A DNA stretch of 64,000 nt, taken from contig NZ_CAIJDP010000078.1 in the NCBI RefSeq assembly GCF_903819435.1, positions 1 to 64,000 of the forward strand, read 5' to 3'. The notes under the pieces are model-generated. The model was given only the letters and a program-made list of their open reading frames with translations, did not search any database and was not told the DNA's origin. Source of the DNA: Flavobacterium salmonis. GTDB lineage: Bacteria; Bacteroidota; Bacteroidia; Flavobacteriales; Flavobacteriaceae. This document shows, piece by piece, positions 8,417 through 17,466 of the stretch (position 1 is the first letter of the stretch; the number at the start of each line of letters is the position of its first letter). A program made the translations under genes and the position numbers.

Positions 8417-9640
8417 ATGAACAGGAGAGTTGTAATTACAGGAATGGGAATTTATTCCTGCATTGGTACCTCATTAGAAGAGGTAAAGGAGTCTTTATAC
8501 AATGGAAAATCAGGTATTCAGTTTGATCCTGAGCGAAAAGAGTTTGGTTTTCAATCTTCCCTAACAGGAATGGTTCCAAAACCTGATTTAAAAAACGCAC
8601 TGACCCGCAGACAACGAATGAGCATTGGTGAAGAAACCGAATATGCATATATGGCAACTATCGAAGCCTTAAAAAATGCTAATATTGACGATTCTTTTTT
8701 TGATACTCGAGAAGTTGGAATTATGTATGGAAATGATAGTGTCTCAAAAGCTATTATTGATGCTACCGATATTATTCGGGAGAAAAAAGACACTGCTTTA
8801 ATTGGTTCAGGAGCTATTTTTAAATCGATGAATTCTACAGTAACCATGAATTTATCTACTATTTTTAAACTTCGAGGAATCAATCTGACTATAAGTGCTG
8901 CTTGTGCAAGCGGTTCACATTCTATTGGATTAGCATATTTTTTAATAAAAAGTGGTTTTCAGGATATTATTATTTGTGGAGGTGCACAGGAAATTAACAA
9001 ATATGCAATGAGCAGTTTTGATGGCTTAGGTGTTTTTGCTTCAAGAGAAAACGAACCTACAAAAGCATCAAGGCCTTTTGATGCTGGCCGTGATGGTTTA
9101 ATTCCGAGTGGCGGAGGAGCAACCTTAATATTAGAAAGCTATGAATCTGCTATAGCCCGTGGTGCCACTATCATTGCAGAAATTGGAGGTTACGGCTTTT
9201 CATCAAACGGAGGTCATATTTCTACTCCAAATGTCGAAGGACCCTCAATTGCCATGCAAAGAGCACTTGATGATGCGCAGTTAAAACCAGGCGATATTGA
9301 TTATATAAATGCTCACGCAACTTCAACTCCGGTAGGGGACGAAAATGAAGCCAAAGCGATTTTTGAAGTTTTTGGTGAGAAAAATCCTTACATAAGTTCT
9401 ACCAAATCAATGACAGGTCACGAATGTTGGATGGCAGGAGCAAGTGAGGTAATCTATTCTATTATAATGATGCAGCACGATTTTATTGCCCCTAATATCA
9501 ATTTAGAAAATCCTGATGAAGATGCATTAAAATTAAATTTAGTTAAAACTACGTTAAATAAAAAATTTGATATATTTTTGTCGAATTCCTTCGGGTTTGG
9601 AGGAACCAACTCTGCGTTGGTAGTTAAAAAGTTTAAATGA
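8417..9640 (+). CDS. Beta-ketoacyl-ACP synthase, FabF type (catalytic residues intact)
   Basis: 407 residues with the two-half thiolase fold of KAS I/II enzymes. The active site is complete: Cys163 (AACASGS), His300 (in NAHATSTP, a slight variant of HGTSTP) and His335 (MTGHE). It condenses malonyl-ACP with a growing chain. It overlaps the next ACP gene by 4 bases (ATGA), indicating translational coupling with its carrier protein. In the cluster it is one of three ketosynthases with a full Cys-His-His set and probably acts in chain elongation of the aryl polyene or of the fatty precursors of the resorcinol part. Confidence 0.9.
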   Translation: MNRRVVITGMGIYSCIGTSLEEVKESLYNGKSGIQFDPERKEFGFQSSLTGMVPKPDLKNALTRRQRMSIGEETEYAYMATIEALKNANIDDSFFDTREVGIMYGNDSVSKAIIDATDIIREKKDTALIGSGAIFKSMNSTVTMNLSTIFKLRGINLTISAACASGSHSIGLAYFLIKSGFQDIIICGGAQEINKYAMSSFDGLGVFASRENEPTKASRPFDAGRDGLIPSGGGATLILESYESAIARGATIIAEIGGYGFSSNGGHISTPNVEGPSIAMQRALDDAQLKPGDIDYINAHATSTPVGDENEAKAIFEVFGEKNPYISSTKSMTGHECWMAGASEVIYSIIMMQHDFIAPNINLENPDEDALKLNLVKTTLNKKFDIFLSNSFGFGGTNSALVVKKFK

Positions 9641-9897
9641 AGATGAACAAAGAAGAGATTATAAAGAGAATTAATGGTTTTTTGGTGGATGAATTTGAAG
9701 TTGATAACGACGAGATTCAACCAGATGCCAATTTAAAAGACACACTTGGCCTTGACAGTTTGGATTATGTAGATTTGGTCGTTTCTATCGAAGCAAATTT
9801 TGGTGTAAAACTTGTTGAAGTCGATTTTGTAGGAGTGGCTACTTTCGAGAATTTTTATGACCTTATCGACTCTAAACTAAAAGTTAAAGTTGCTTAA
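9637..9897 (+). CDS. Acyl carrier protein
   Basis: 86 residues, acidic, four-helix ACP fold. The phosphopantetheine attachment serine is Ser41 in GLDSLDYVDL. ATG 9637 overlaps the ketosynthase stop by 4 bases; a second in-frame ATG two codons later is also possible. The stop overlaps the ATG of the next acyltransferase gene by one base. It carries intermediates as thioesters for the cluster enzymes, and adjacency suggests it serves the preceding KS and the following acyltransferase. Confidence 0.93.
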   Translation: MKMNKEEIIKRINGFLVDEFEVDNDEIQPDANLKDTLGLDSLDYVDLVVSIEANFGVKLVEVDFVGVATFENFYDLIDSKLKVKVA

Positions 9898-10772
9898 TGA
9901 GTCAATGGGATGGCAAATCTAAAGGAACAGTTTTAGGTTATAGAATATTCGTTTTTTTAATACAAAAGGCAGGTATTAAAGCTGCCTATGTATTACTTTA
10001 TTTTGTTGCTTCTTATTATTTTTTATTCTTAAAGAAAAGCAACAAAGCGATTTTTTATTATTTTAAAGAGAGACTTCACTATTCTAATTTCAAATCTAAA
10101 AAAATGGTTTTCAAAAGTTATTACACTTTTGGTCAGACCATCATTGATAAAATTTCCATTTCGGCAGGAATGCGAAATAAATTTACCTATGAATTTGATG
10201 GAATTGAAATTCTAAAAAATTTATTGGCAGAGAAAAAAGGCGGAGTTCTTATAAGTGCCCATGTTGGAAATTTTGAAATTGCCGAACATTTTTTTGGAGA
10301 AATCGATCTTGATTTTCAGATTAATCTGGTCACTACCGATTTAGAACATTCCGCTATTAAAAAATATCTGGAAAGTGTTACCCAAAAATCAGCTGTAAAA
10401 TTCATAATTATCAAAGATGATTTATCTCATATTTTTGAGATAAATGCTGCTTTGGCAAACAATGAATTGGTTTGTTTTACTGGCGATCGCTATTTTGAAG
10501 GAACAAAATCACTTTCTGAAAAATTTTTGGGACAGGAAGCAAACTTCCCTGCAGGTCCTTTTTTAATAGCTTCACGATTAAAAGTTCCCGTAGTTTTTGT
10601 TTATGTAATGAAAGAACCAAACTTACATTATCATTTATATGCAAGAGAGGCAGCCGTAAAACATCGTGATGAAAAGGGACTCTTAAAAGCTTATGTTGAA
10701 AGTGTAGAAAATATTCTGCAAAAATATCCTCTGCAGTGGTTTAATTATTTCGATTTTTGGAAAAATAATTAA
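9897..10772 (+). CDS. LpxL/HtrB-family acyltransferase
   Basis: 291 residues, LpxL-type lysophospholipid/lipid A acyltransferase family. A membrane-associated segment covers about 12-46. The HX4E catalytic motif is His122 to Glu127 (HVGNFE), and a GDR segment with upstream aromatic residues follows near 192-194. Enzymes of this family move acyl groups from ACP to a hydroxyl at the inner membrane face. Being translationally coupled to the ACP, it may accept the aryl polyene from that ACP, which makes it a candidate for ester formation between polyene and dialkylresorcinol. Lipid A modification is unlikely here but not excluded. Confidence 0.8.
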   Translation: MSQWDGKSKGTVLGYRIFVFLIQKAGIKAAYVLLYFVASYYFLFLKKSNKAIFYYFKERLHYSNFKSKKMVFKSYYTFGQTIIDKISISAGMRNKFTYEFDGIEILKNLLAEKKGGVLISAHVGNFEIAEHFFGEIDLDFQINLVTTDLEHSAIKKYLESVTQKSAVKFIIIKDDLSHIFEINAALANNELVCFTGDRYFEGTKSLSEKFLGQEANFPAGPFLIASRLKVPVVFVYVMKEPNLHYHLYAREAAVKHRDEKGLLKAYVESVENILQKYPLQWFNYFDFWKNN

Positions 10773-10838
10773 ATAAAAAACCTCAATTAAAATTACAGAC
10801 AGCTATTGTTTTTTATAGTTGTAAACTTAAAATAATGT

Positions 10839-12479
10839 ATGGAAGAATTTGACTCGGTTATTATTGGTTCTGGTGTTGGTGGTTTAGGAACTGCAATTTG
10901 TCTGGCAAGGGCAGGACAAAAAGTTTTAGTACTCGAACAACATTATGTACCGGGAGGATGGAGTCATAGTTTTACCCTAAAAGGGCAGCGTTTTAGTCCG
11001 GGAGTACATTATGTTGGACTGCTGGATGAAGGACAATCAACAAACAAACTTTATCGTGGTCTGGGAATTGCCAATGATATGGTGTTTTTCAGAATGAACA
11101 AAAATGCTTTTGAACATTGCCTGATAGGTGATAAAACTTTCGATTTCCCCGCAGGAATAGATAACCTCAAAGAAACGCTTTCGGCACATTTTCCTTCTGA
11201 AAAAAAAAATATCAATGAATATCTTACATTAGTTGAAAGAGTAAGTTATGAACTTCAGCTAATTCCAAAATTAAAAGGGTGGTGGCAGAAAATAACCGTT
11301 CCTTTTCGAACCAAACACTTTGGAAAATTTGCCCTGTTTCCCTTAAAAAAAGTTATAGGCTGGCATATAAAAAATCCAATGCTAAAAGCTGTGCTGAATA
11401 TTCAGTGTGGCGATCATGGACTTTCGCCAAACAGAGCCTGCTTTCCTGTACATTGCTCAGTAATGAGTCATTATTTTGATGGCGGATTTTACCCTATGGG
11501 CGGTGGCGGCGGAATTGTAAAAGCCATGACCAACGGAATAAAAAGACATGGTGGTGAAGTAAGGGTAGAGCAAAATGTAAAAAAAATAATAATTGAAAAT
11601 AATAAAGCAATTGGTGTACAATTAGAAAACGGACATCAGATTTTTGCAAAAAATATTATTTCAAATGCTGATCCGTCAATTACCTATCTCAAGCTGATTG
11701 GCAAGGAATACTTAAGCAATTCGCTGCTGAAAAAACTGCAAAAAACAAAATATTCAGTTACTTCCCTAATTTTATTTTTAACTCTGGACTTAGATGTAAC
11801 ACGCTACGGAATTGATTCCGGAAATATGTGGGTCATGAAAGATGAAAATGACGATGCCAATTTTGAGGATTTAATGAGCGACACTATTGCTGACGGAGAT
11901 TCTTTCCCTGCTCTTTTTATGAGCTGCACAACACTCAAAGATCCGCCAAGTTTTAATGGGCGCTATCATAATTTCGAAATTGTAACGTATGTTAATTATG
12001 AACATATCCCTAATTTTTCAGACACAGAAGATTATCACAATGAAGAATACATTGCGTTTAAAGAAAAAGTCACTGAGAAGTTTATGAATAATGTGGAGAA
12101 AATTATTCCTGATGCAAAAAAACATGTCATTCAGGCTGAATTAGGAACTCCAAAAACAAATGAATTTTACATTAATTCGACAAATGGAAATGTCTATGGT
12201 ACTGAAAAAACCTTAAATCAGGTGGGACCATTTTCATTTAAAAACAAATCTGAAATAGAAAATTTGCATCTTTGTGGCGCCTGCACCTTATCTCATGGTG
12301 TTACAGGAGCAACTTATTCAGGAATTGCGGCTGCAGCCTCCATTTTAAAATGTACTTCGGATGATTTAATAATTGAAGATGCGGATCAAAAAATACGTAT
12401 TTATGATGCCGAAGACAAATCAACCTGGCCAGATTGGGTTCATACCAAACGAACTGATAAAATCCGAAAATTCGTTTAA
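10839..12479 (+). CDS. CrtI/phytoene-desaturase-like FAD oxidoreductase
   Basis: 546 residues. The N-terminal FAD-binding motif GSGVGGLGTA lies at about 10-19, followed by the conserved VLEQHYVPGG segment with the acidic ribose-binding residue. A C-terminal motif near 470-495 (LHLCGACTLSHGVTGAT) is of the carotenoid desaturase/isomerase type. Such enzymes desaturate or isomerise long conjugated chains. No phytoene synthase is present, so the substrate is more likely the polyene of flexirubin or an intermediate. A second member of the family lies at 34628. The exact reaction is unknown. Confidence 0.8.
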   Translation: MEEFDSVIIGSGVGGLGTAICLARAGQKVLVLEQHYVPGGWSHSFTLKGQRFSPGVHYVGLLDEGQSTNKLYRGLGIANDMVFFRMNKNAFEHCLIGDKTFDFPAGIDNLKETLSAHFPSEKKNINEYLTLVERVSYELQLIPKLKGWWQKITVPFRTKHFGKFALFPLKKVIGWHIKNPMLKAVLNIQCGDHGLSPNRACFPVHCSVMSHYFDGGFYPMGGGGGIVKAMTNGIKRHGGEVRVEQNVKKIIIENNKAIGVQLENGHQIFAKNIISNADPSITYLKLIGKEYLSNSLLKKLQKTKYSVTSLILFLTLDLDVTRYGIDSGNMWVMKDENDDANFEDLMSDTIADGDSFPALFMSCTTLKDPPSFNGRYHNFEIVTYVNYEHIPNFSDTEDYHNEEYIAFKEKVTEKFMNNVEKIIPDAKKHVIQAELGTPKTNEFYINSTNGNVYGTEKTLNQVGPFSFKNKSEIENLHLCGACTLSHGVTGATYSGIAAAASILKCTSDDLIIEDADQKIRIYDAEDKSTWPDWVHTKRTDKIRKFV

Positions 12480-12486
12480 AAATACT

Positions 12487-12494
12487 TACTTTTG
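12487..12494 (+). promoter_or_regulatory. Promoter -7 element before darA
   Basis: TACTTTTG matches the TAnnTTTG consensus and lies 24 bases before the chosen darA start, just after the preceding stop. A -33 TTTG is not obvious. It may give darAB its own internal promoter. Confidence 0.35.
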
Positions 12495-12518
12495 CCACCG
12501 ACCAAAGCAACCAACCAG

Positions 12519-13421
12519 ATGAAAAATGTTCTCGTTATTTATTATTCACAATCCGGACAATTAAAATCTATTGCACAAAACATTGCAAAACCATTTTTAA
12601 ATTCCGAAGAAATAAAAGTTACTTTTCATGAAATACAATTAGAAAAACCATTTCCGTTTCCTTGGGACAAAACTTCATTTTTTGATGCTTTTCCTGAAAC
12701 ATTTCTACAAATTCCGACAACATTAAAACCCGTTTCTGAAGAAATTCTAAACACAAAATTTGATTTGATTTTGCTGCACTATCAGGTTTGGTATTTATCA
12801 CCATCCATTCCAATGAATTCATTTTTAAAAAGTAATGAAGGCAAAAAAATCTTAAACAATACTCCTATAGTTACTATTAACGGATCCCGCAACATGTGGA
12901 TTATGGCTCAGGAAAAAATTAAGGTGTTATTGCAACAGGCAAATGCACAATTGGTAGGAAATATAGCTTTGGTAGATCGTGTTGGAAACTTAATTAGTGT
13001 TATTACTATTGTTGAATGGATGTTTTCAGGTGTAAAGAAAAAATATTTAGGCTTCTTTCCATTACCTGGCGTGTCTGAAAAAGATATTCAGGAATCAACA
13101 AAATTCGGAGAAGCAATACTTTCAGAATTTAACCAAAATAATTTAGTTAATTTACAGCCAAAATTGGTAGCTTTGGGCGCTGTTAGAATTAGTTCATATT
13201 TAATTAAAGTTGACAAAACTGCAAATAAAATTTTTAAAAAATGGTCTAAATTCATTTTTAAAAATCAAAACAACAGAAAGCGACTTCTTAAAATATTTTA
13301 TATTTATTTATTCTTAGCAATATGGGTAATCTCGCCAATAGTATATATATTGCACCTCATTACCTATCCTTTTAAACTAAAAATAATAAAAAGACAAACC
13401 CAATATTATCAAGGAGTTTAG
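12519..13421 (+). CDS. darA: DarA-like flavodoxin-fold enzyme of dialkylresorcinol synthesis
   Basis: 300 residues from ATG 12519, which directly starts the flavodoxin strand MKNVLVIYYSQSG; the FMN-phosphate loop is SQSGQLKSIA at about 9-18. An upstream in-frame GTG/ATG-like extension would run through the promoter -7 element. The C-terminus (about 265-290) has a hydrophobic membrane segment. It lies immediately before a KAS III-type gene, the same pairing as in dialkylresorcinol loci, where DarA converts the cyclohexanedione made by DarB into the aromatic resorcinol. A flavin-type fold fits an oxidative aromatisation. The name rests on fold plus neighbour. Confidence 0.78.
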   Translation: MKNVLVIYYSQSGQLKSIAQNIAKPFLNSEEIKVTFHEIQLEKPFPFPWDKTSFFDAFPETFLQIPTTLKPVSEEILNTKFDLILLHYQVWYLSPSIPMNSFLKSNEGKKILNNTPIVTINGSRNMWIMAQEKIKVLLQQANAQLVGNIALVDRVGNLISVITIVEWMFSGVKKKYLGFFPLPGVSEKDIQESTKFGEAILSEFNQNNLVNLQPKLVALGAVRISSYLIKVDKTANKIFKKWSKFIFKNQNNRKRLLKIFYIYLFLAIWVISPIVYILHLITYPFKLKIIKRQTQYYQGV

Positions 13422-13437
13422 AATCCTAATTTAAATT

Positions 13438-14574
13438 ATGTTTGAAGTATATATTACAAAAGCTGCAAAGTATTTGCCAAATGAAGCCGTTTCGAATGAT
13501 GAAATGGAAAACTATTTAGGACTAATAAATGATACTGCTTCAAAAGCAAGACGTATTATTTTGCGCAATAATAAAATTGCCACTCGTTATTATGCTGTTG
13601 ATAAAAATGGAAACAGTACACATAACAATACGGAACTAACCCGAAACGCTGTTGTACAATTGTTTGATGACAATTTTACACCTCAGGATTTGGAAGTCCT
13701 TTCTTGCGGTACTTCATCACCAGATGTTCTGGCCCCTTCTCATGCCGCTATGGTTCATGGTTTATTAAAAAATAAATCGGTTGAGTTGAATTCTTCGTCG
13801 GGAATTTGCTGCTCTGGTATGAACGCCTTAAAGTTTGGCTATCTTTCGGTAAAATCAGGAAATTCTAAAAATGCAATCTGTACCGGATCTGAAAAAGTTT
13901 CGACATGGCTTGCTGCCCAAAAATACAATCACGAAATCATCAATTTAAAAAATCTTGAAGAACAGCCAATTATTGCTTTCAAAAAAGATTTTTTACGCTG
14001 GATGTTATCTGATGGTGCCGGAGCTTTTTTATTAGAAAATAAACCAAGAGAAGGTGCTGTTTCATTAAAAATTGAATGGATGGAATCTTATTCATATGCA
14101 TACGAACTTGAAACGTGTATGTATGCCGGGGGTGATAAATTAGCTAATGGAGAAATAAAACCATGGAGTGACTTCACACCAGAACAATGGTTAAACGAAT
14201 CTGTATTTGCAGTTAAACAGGACGTAAAATTGCTGGACGAATTTATTTTACCAAAGGGGGTTGAAAGTATGAGCCATGCTATGGAAAAAAATAATATTAC
14301 AGCAGAACAGGTTGATTATTTTTTACCACATGTTTCTTCTAACTTTTTTGTTGAAGGATTGAAAAATGGATTAAATGAAAAAGGAATTGTTCTTACCGAT
14401 GAAAAATGGTTTATGAATCTTTTAAGGGTTGGAAACGTTGGTTCTGCTTCGATTTATATTGCACTTGAAGAATTATTGTATTCAGGAAAATTAAAAAAAG
14501 GAGATCGTATTCTTTTATCAGTTCCTGAAAGCGGAAGATTCTCTTTTGCGTATGCGTATTTAACGGTTTGCTAA
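13438..14574 (+). CDS. darB: DarB-like ketosynthase (KAS III fold) for dialkylresorcinol
   Basis: 378 residues, longer than FabH and of the size usual for DarB. The active-site Cys125 lies in GICCSGMNAL, His298 in LPHVSSN and Asn333 in VGNVGSAS, giving the Cys-His-Asn triad of KAS III enzymes. In characterised systems DarB condenses and cyclises two fatty acyl thioesters to a 1,3-cyclohexanedione. It follows darA by 16 bases, and its stop overlaps the next ATG (TAATG), so a dehydratase-like gene is coupled to it. This pair builds the lipid resorcinol half of flexirubin. Confidence 0.88.
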   Translation: MFEVYITKAAKYLPNEAVSNDEMENYLGLINDTASKARRIILRNNKIATRYYAVDKNGNSTHNNTELTRNAVVQLFDDNFTPQDLEVLSCGTSSPDVLAPSHAAMVHGLLKNKSVELNSSSGICCSGMNALKFGYLSVKSGNSKNAICTGSEKVSTWLAAQKYNHEIINLKNLEEQPIIAFKKDFLRWMLSDGAGAFLLENKPREGAVSLKIEWMESYSYAYELETCMYAGGDKLANGEIKPWSDFTPEQWLNESVFAVKQDVKLLDEFILPKGVESMSHAMEKNNITAEQVDYFLPHVSSNFFVEGLKNGLNEKGIVLTDEKWFMNLLRVGNVGSASIYIALEELLYSGKLKKGDRILLSVPESGRFSFAYAYLTVC

Positions 14575-15005
14575 TGGAAACAACTTTACTTTTAGAAAAA
14601 GAAGCTGTCGAAAATCTATTACCACAAAAGTTTCCTTTTGTAATGGTAGATCGTATGATTTCTTATTCTGAAACATCCTTGATTGCTGGTTTGAATATTC
14701 AAAAAGATAATATCTTTTTAAAAGATACCACTTTTTTAGAATCAGGTCTAATTGAACATATGGCACAGTCAGTGGCGCTGCATACCGGTTATACGTTTTT
14801 TTTGAAAAATGAAATTGGACCAACTGGCTATATCGGTTCAATTAAAGATATTGAGATTAAAAAGTTACCCCAAATCAACGATACGATTCAATCGACAGTT
14901 TCGATTTTACAGGAATTTGCCGGAATCACTCTTGTTAACATTGTGACTTTTTTAAATAATGAAGAAATTGCAAGCGGACAAATGAAAACCGTTTTAGCTA
15001 AATAA
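14574..15005 (+). CDS. Hot-dog fold 3-hydroxyacyl-ACP dehydratase-like protein
   Basis: 143 residues from ATG 14574, which overlaps the darB stop (TAATG); an upstream in-frame TTG is less likely. It has the FabZ-like start (LPQKFPFVMVDRM, 16-28) and central helix GLIEHMAQS with Glu61 in the place of the FabZ glutamate. The HFPG segment with the usual catalytic histidine is absent; at the corresponding position there is no histidine. This resembles the ApeP-like subgroup found in aryl polyene clusters. It probably dehydrates 3-hydroxyacyl-ACP in polyene elongation, possibly as a heterodimer with the next gene product. Confidence 0.72.
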   Translation: METTLLLEKEAVENLLPQKFPFVMVDRMISYSETSLIAGLNIQKDNIFLKDTTFLESGLIEHMAQSVALHTGYTFFLKNEIGPTGYIGSIKDIEIKKLPQINDTIQSTVSILQEFAGITLVNIVTFLNNEEIASGQMKTVLAK

Positions 15006-15013
15006 TATAGATT

Positions 15014-15481
15014 ATGAAAGTCGGAATTGACATCCAAAATTACTTGCCTCATCGAGCTCCAATGCTGATGGTTGATTTGATTTTAGATATCGACACCAAC
15101 TTTGTATCAACCATATTCTTAATCAAAGAAGACAATATTTTTGTCGACAAAAACATTTTTGTTGAAGCAGGTTTAATCGAAAATACAGCACAAACATGTT
15201 CGTCAATTGTAGGCAAAAAATACTTTTTTGATGAAGACGGAACAGAAAACCAATATGTAAATGTTATTGGTTTTATCAGCGCCTTAAAAAATCTGAAAAT
15301 CTATTCGCTACCAAAAGTTGGCGATACCATAACTACCAAAGCTACCCTGGTTTCAAAATTTGTTGGCGACGATTATACTTTATGCACAATGAGTTGTCAA
15401 AGCATGCTCAAAGACAAAATACTTTTAGAATGCGAAATCAATTTGTTTATTCAAAAGACGATTTCAAGAACAGAATATTGA
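15014..15481 (+). CDS. Second hot-dog dehydratase-like protein (ApeP-like)
   Basis: 155 residues. It begins with LPHRAPMLMVD at 11-21, close to the signature of ApeP-type dehydratases of aryl polyene clusters. The central helix is VEAGLIENTAQ with Glu56 in the FabZ glutamate position. The FabZ/FabA HFPG motif is missing, as in its upstream neighbour, to which it is weakly related. The 8-base gap suggests a single transcript and perhaps a paired function. A role in forming the conjugated double bonds is inferred from family and context. Confidence 0.75.
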   Translation: MKVGIDIQNYLPHRAPMLMVDLILDIDTNFVSTIFLIKEDNIFVDKNIFVEAGLIENTAQTCSSIVGKKYFFDEDGTENQYVNVIGFISALKNLKIYSLPKVGDTITTKATLVSKFVGDDYTLCTMSCQSMLKDKILLECEINLFIQKTISRTEY

Positions 15482-15546
15482 TTCTTTTTTTAAAATCTTA
15501 AATAAAAATTTAAACCAAAAACTGCCTCACTTATTTATTACAAATT

Positions 15547-15792
15547 ATGGTAAACTGTAAATGGTGTCAAAAAGAGATCGAGCCTCACGAAATACATATC
15601 GATAATACGCAAATAATTATTTGTGCAAGCTGTACCCTTAAATTACATAAAGTCAGTATTGAGCAGAATTTGATGCAATATGACCCGAAATTAATAAAGG
15701 TTGTTGAAGCTCAAAACAAGAAAATTTTATTTTCCCACATCATTATAATTGCCCTTATTTTAATGTTTTCTTATTTTCTAAAATTGATATAA
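15547..15792 (+). CDS. Small zinc-ribbon-like membrane protein
   Basis: 81 residues. Two cysteine pairs (CKWC at 4-7, and Cys-Ala-Ser-Cys at 27-30) could hold one zinc ion. One hydrophobic membrane segment occupies about 60-80 at the C-terminus, so the ribbon should face the cytoplasm or periplasm as a small anchored domain. The stop overlaps the next gene by one base, and that gene has the same architecture. No enzyme motif is seen. It may be an assembly or scaffold factor of the pigment enzymes, but this is only context. Confidence 0.65.
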   Translation: MVNCKWCQKEIEPHEIHIDNTQIIICASCTLKLHKVSIEQNLMQYDPKLIKVVEAQNKKILFSHIIIIALILMFSYFLKLI

Positions 15793-16034
15793 TGGAAAAG
15801 ATAAAATGTATGTTCTGCGAAGCCGATAATCCAAACAAATCTTATATTCAAGACGAAGGCAAAACTATTTGTATTGATTGTGTTAATCTATGTGTTGGTG
15901 CTATTTTTAATTTCTCTAAAATTCCTTCTCGAGATTCTATGACTGATGCAGTAAATGAAATTTATAAGAAATACGCCATTTGGACCTATTTAATATACGT
16001 GGTTTTAATTATAATCTTATTAATTACCAGATAG
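15792..16034 (+). CDS. Small zinc-finger membrane protein (ClpX-finger-like)
   Basis: 80 residues. The N-terminus (IKCMFCEADNPNKSYI) and CIDCVNLC resemble the short four-cysteine zinc finger at the start of ClpX. A hydrophobic anchor lies at about 60-79. It has the same layout as the preceding 81-residue protein (zinc ribbon then C-terminal membrane segment) and is coupled to it through a one-base overlap. It could recruit partners to the membrane; there is no direct evidence. The two genes look like an ancient duplication or a functional pair. Confidence 0.62.
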   Translation: MEKIKCMFCEADNPNKSYIQDEGKTICIDCVNLCVGAIFNFSKIPSRDSMTDAVNEIYKKYAIWTYLIYVVLIIILLITR

Positions 16035-16056
16035 AAACTTACAAAATAAACCCGTC

Positions 16057-16461
16057 ATGGAAAAAGAAAATGTCCCGCAGCACGATGGAAATTTAAGCAA
16101 AAAGGACCTACGGGAACTCGTTTATGCTACAGATGAAAACGGCAATTACACCACAGCCCTGAGTACAGGCTGGGAACCAAAAGCTATTGCACTTTCTAAC
16201 GCGATTGATGATATAAAAGAACGTGCCGAAGAAGCAAAACAGAAAGTACTAAAGGGCGAAGTAAGTCCTATTTGCTATTATATGGAACTTAACAAAATGG
16301 ATCTTTCTATCCTTGCGGGTTATGTAGAAATGTGGAAATGGCGTGTAAAAAGACATTTTAAACCCGCTGTTTTTGCTAAACTGAACGATAAAATTTTACA
16401 GAAATATGCCGATGCTTTTGAGATCTCAATAGCCGAATTAAAAAATATAAAAACAGATTAA
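16057..16461 (+). CDS. Cytoplasmic protein of unknown function in the pigment cluster
   Basis: 134 residues, highly helical and charged, with no signal peptide, membrane segment or known catalytic motif. A middle portion (IDDIKERAEEAKQKVL) may form a coiled coil, and a tryptophan-rich helix (YVEMWKWRVKRHF) follows at about 88-100. Its stop overlaps the start of the BtrH-like gene by one base, so the two are probably translated together. It may be a partner of the BtrH-like acyltransferase or of the ABC transporter. The family is not recognised. Confidence 0.6.
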   Translation: MEKENVPQHDGNLSKKDLRELVYATDENGNYTTALSTGWEPKAIALSNAIDDIKERAEEAKQKVLKGEVSPICYYMELNKMDLSILAGYVEMWKWRVKRHFKPAVFAKLNDKILQKYADAFEISIAELKNIKTD

Positions 16462-17459
16462 TGCAAGTTACTTTTACACATCACCAATCTGCTCATTGTG
16501 AAAACGGAGTAGCTTCAAACCTGTTAAAAAACAAAGGACTCCATATTAGCGAACCCATGGTTTTTGGAATTGGTTCCGGGCTTATTTTCGTCTATCTGCC
16601 TTTCTTAAAAGTCAATCATGCGCCTGCCATCAGTTACCGTACTTTGCCGGGACAGATTTTTAATAAAGTTGCCAATCGTTTAAATCTAAAAATAAAAAGA
16701 CAAAAATTTTCTTCGGTAAGCTCTGCCAATAAAGCTTTGGAAGAAAATCTTAAAAACAATATCCCAACCGGATTACAAGTAGGTGTGTATCATTTGAGCT
16801 ATTTTCCTGATGAATACCGCTTTCATTTCAACGCACACAATCTAGTCGTTTACGGAAAAACCGAAACCGATTATCTAATCAGCGATCCGGTGATGGAAAC
16901 CGTGACTACTTTAAAACATGACGAACTGGATAAAGTGCGTTTTGCCAAAGGAGCATTTGCTCCAAGAGGCCAGATGTATTATCCAATTCAAATTCCAAAA
17001 GAAGTTGATTTGAAAAGTGCAATTATTAAAGGAATCCAAAATACCTGTCGATATATGCTGGCACCTATGCCAATTGTGGGTGTTCGCGGTATTAAATTTG
17101 TTTCTCGCCAAATCAGGAAATGGCCTGTAAAACATGGTGTCAAAAAAGCAAATCATTATTTGGCACAAATAGTTCGCATGCAGGAAGAAATTGGTACCGG
17201 AGGCGGTGGTTTCCGATTTATTTATGCAGCATTTTTACAAGAAGCTTCGGTTGTTTTGGGTAATGAAGAATTAAAAAATCTTTCGAAAGAAATGACTAAA
17301 ATTGGCGATTCCTGGAGAGATTTTGCCGTAGAAGCTTCCCGTATTTACAAAAACAGAAGCGCCAAAGAAGATGCGTACAACGTTATTGCCGATGAGCTTT
17401 TGGACATCGCAAATCGCGAAGAAATCTTTTTCAAAAAACTAAAAAAAGCAGTTAGCTAA
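16461..17459 (+). CDS. BtrH-like acyltransferase (BtrH N-terminal domain)
   Basis: 332 residues. The N-terminus (TFTHHQSAHCENGVASNLL, about 4-22, with Cys13 as candidate nucleophile) has the HC-x-N pattern of BtrH-type papain-like proteins. A histidine-rich strand (NAHNLVVYG) and a DPV motif (ISDPVMETV) complete a likely Cys-His-Asp set. The rest (about 170-332) matches the helical DUF4872-like second domain. BtrH of butirosin biosynthesis moves an acyl group from an ACP to an amine, so this protein may move an acyl chain from ACP to a hydroxyl or amine in pigment assembly. It lies between a helical protein and an ABC exporter. Confidence 0.72.
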   Translation: MQVTFTHHQSAHCENGVASNLLKNKGLHISEPMVFGIGSGLIFVYLPFLKVNHAPAISYRTLPGQIFNKVANRLNLKIKRQKFSSVSSANKALEENLKNNIPTGLQVGVYHLSYFPDEYRFHFNAHNLVVYGKTETDYLISDPVMETVTTLKHDELDKVRFAKGAFAPRGQMYYPIQIPKEVDLKSAIIKGIQNTCRYMLAPMPIVGVRGIKFVSRQIRKWPVKHGVKKANHYLAQIVRMQEEIGTGGGGFRFIYAAFLQEASVVLGNEELKNLSKEMTKIGDSWRDFAVEASRIYKNRSAKEDAYNVIADELLDIANREEIFFKKLKKAVS

Positions 17460-17466
17460 TTATATT

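Noticed and set aside
10839..12479. Carotenoid pathway desaturase
   Set aside because: No phytoene synthase, cyclase or other carotenoid gene occurs in the window; the cluster is of flexirubin type.
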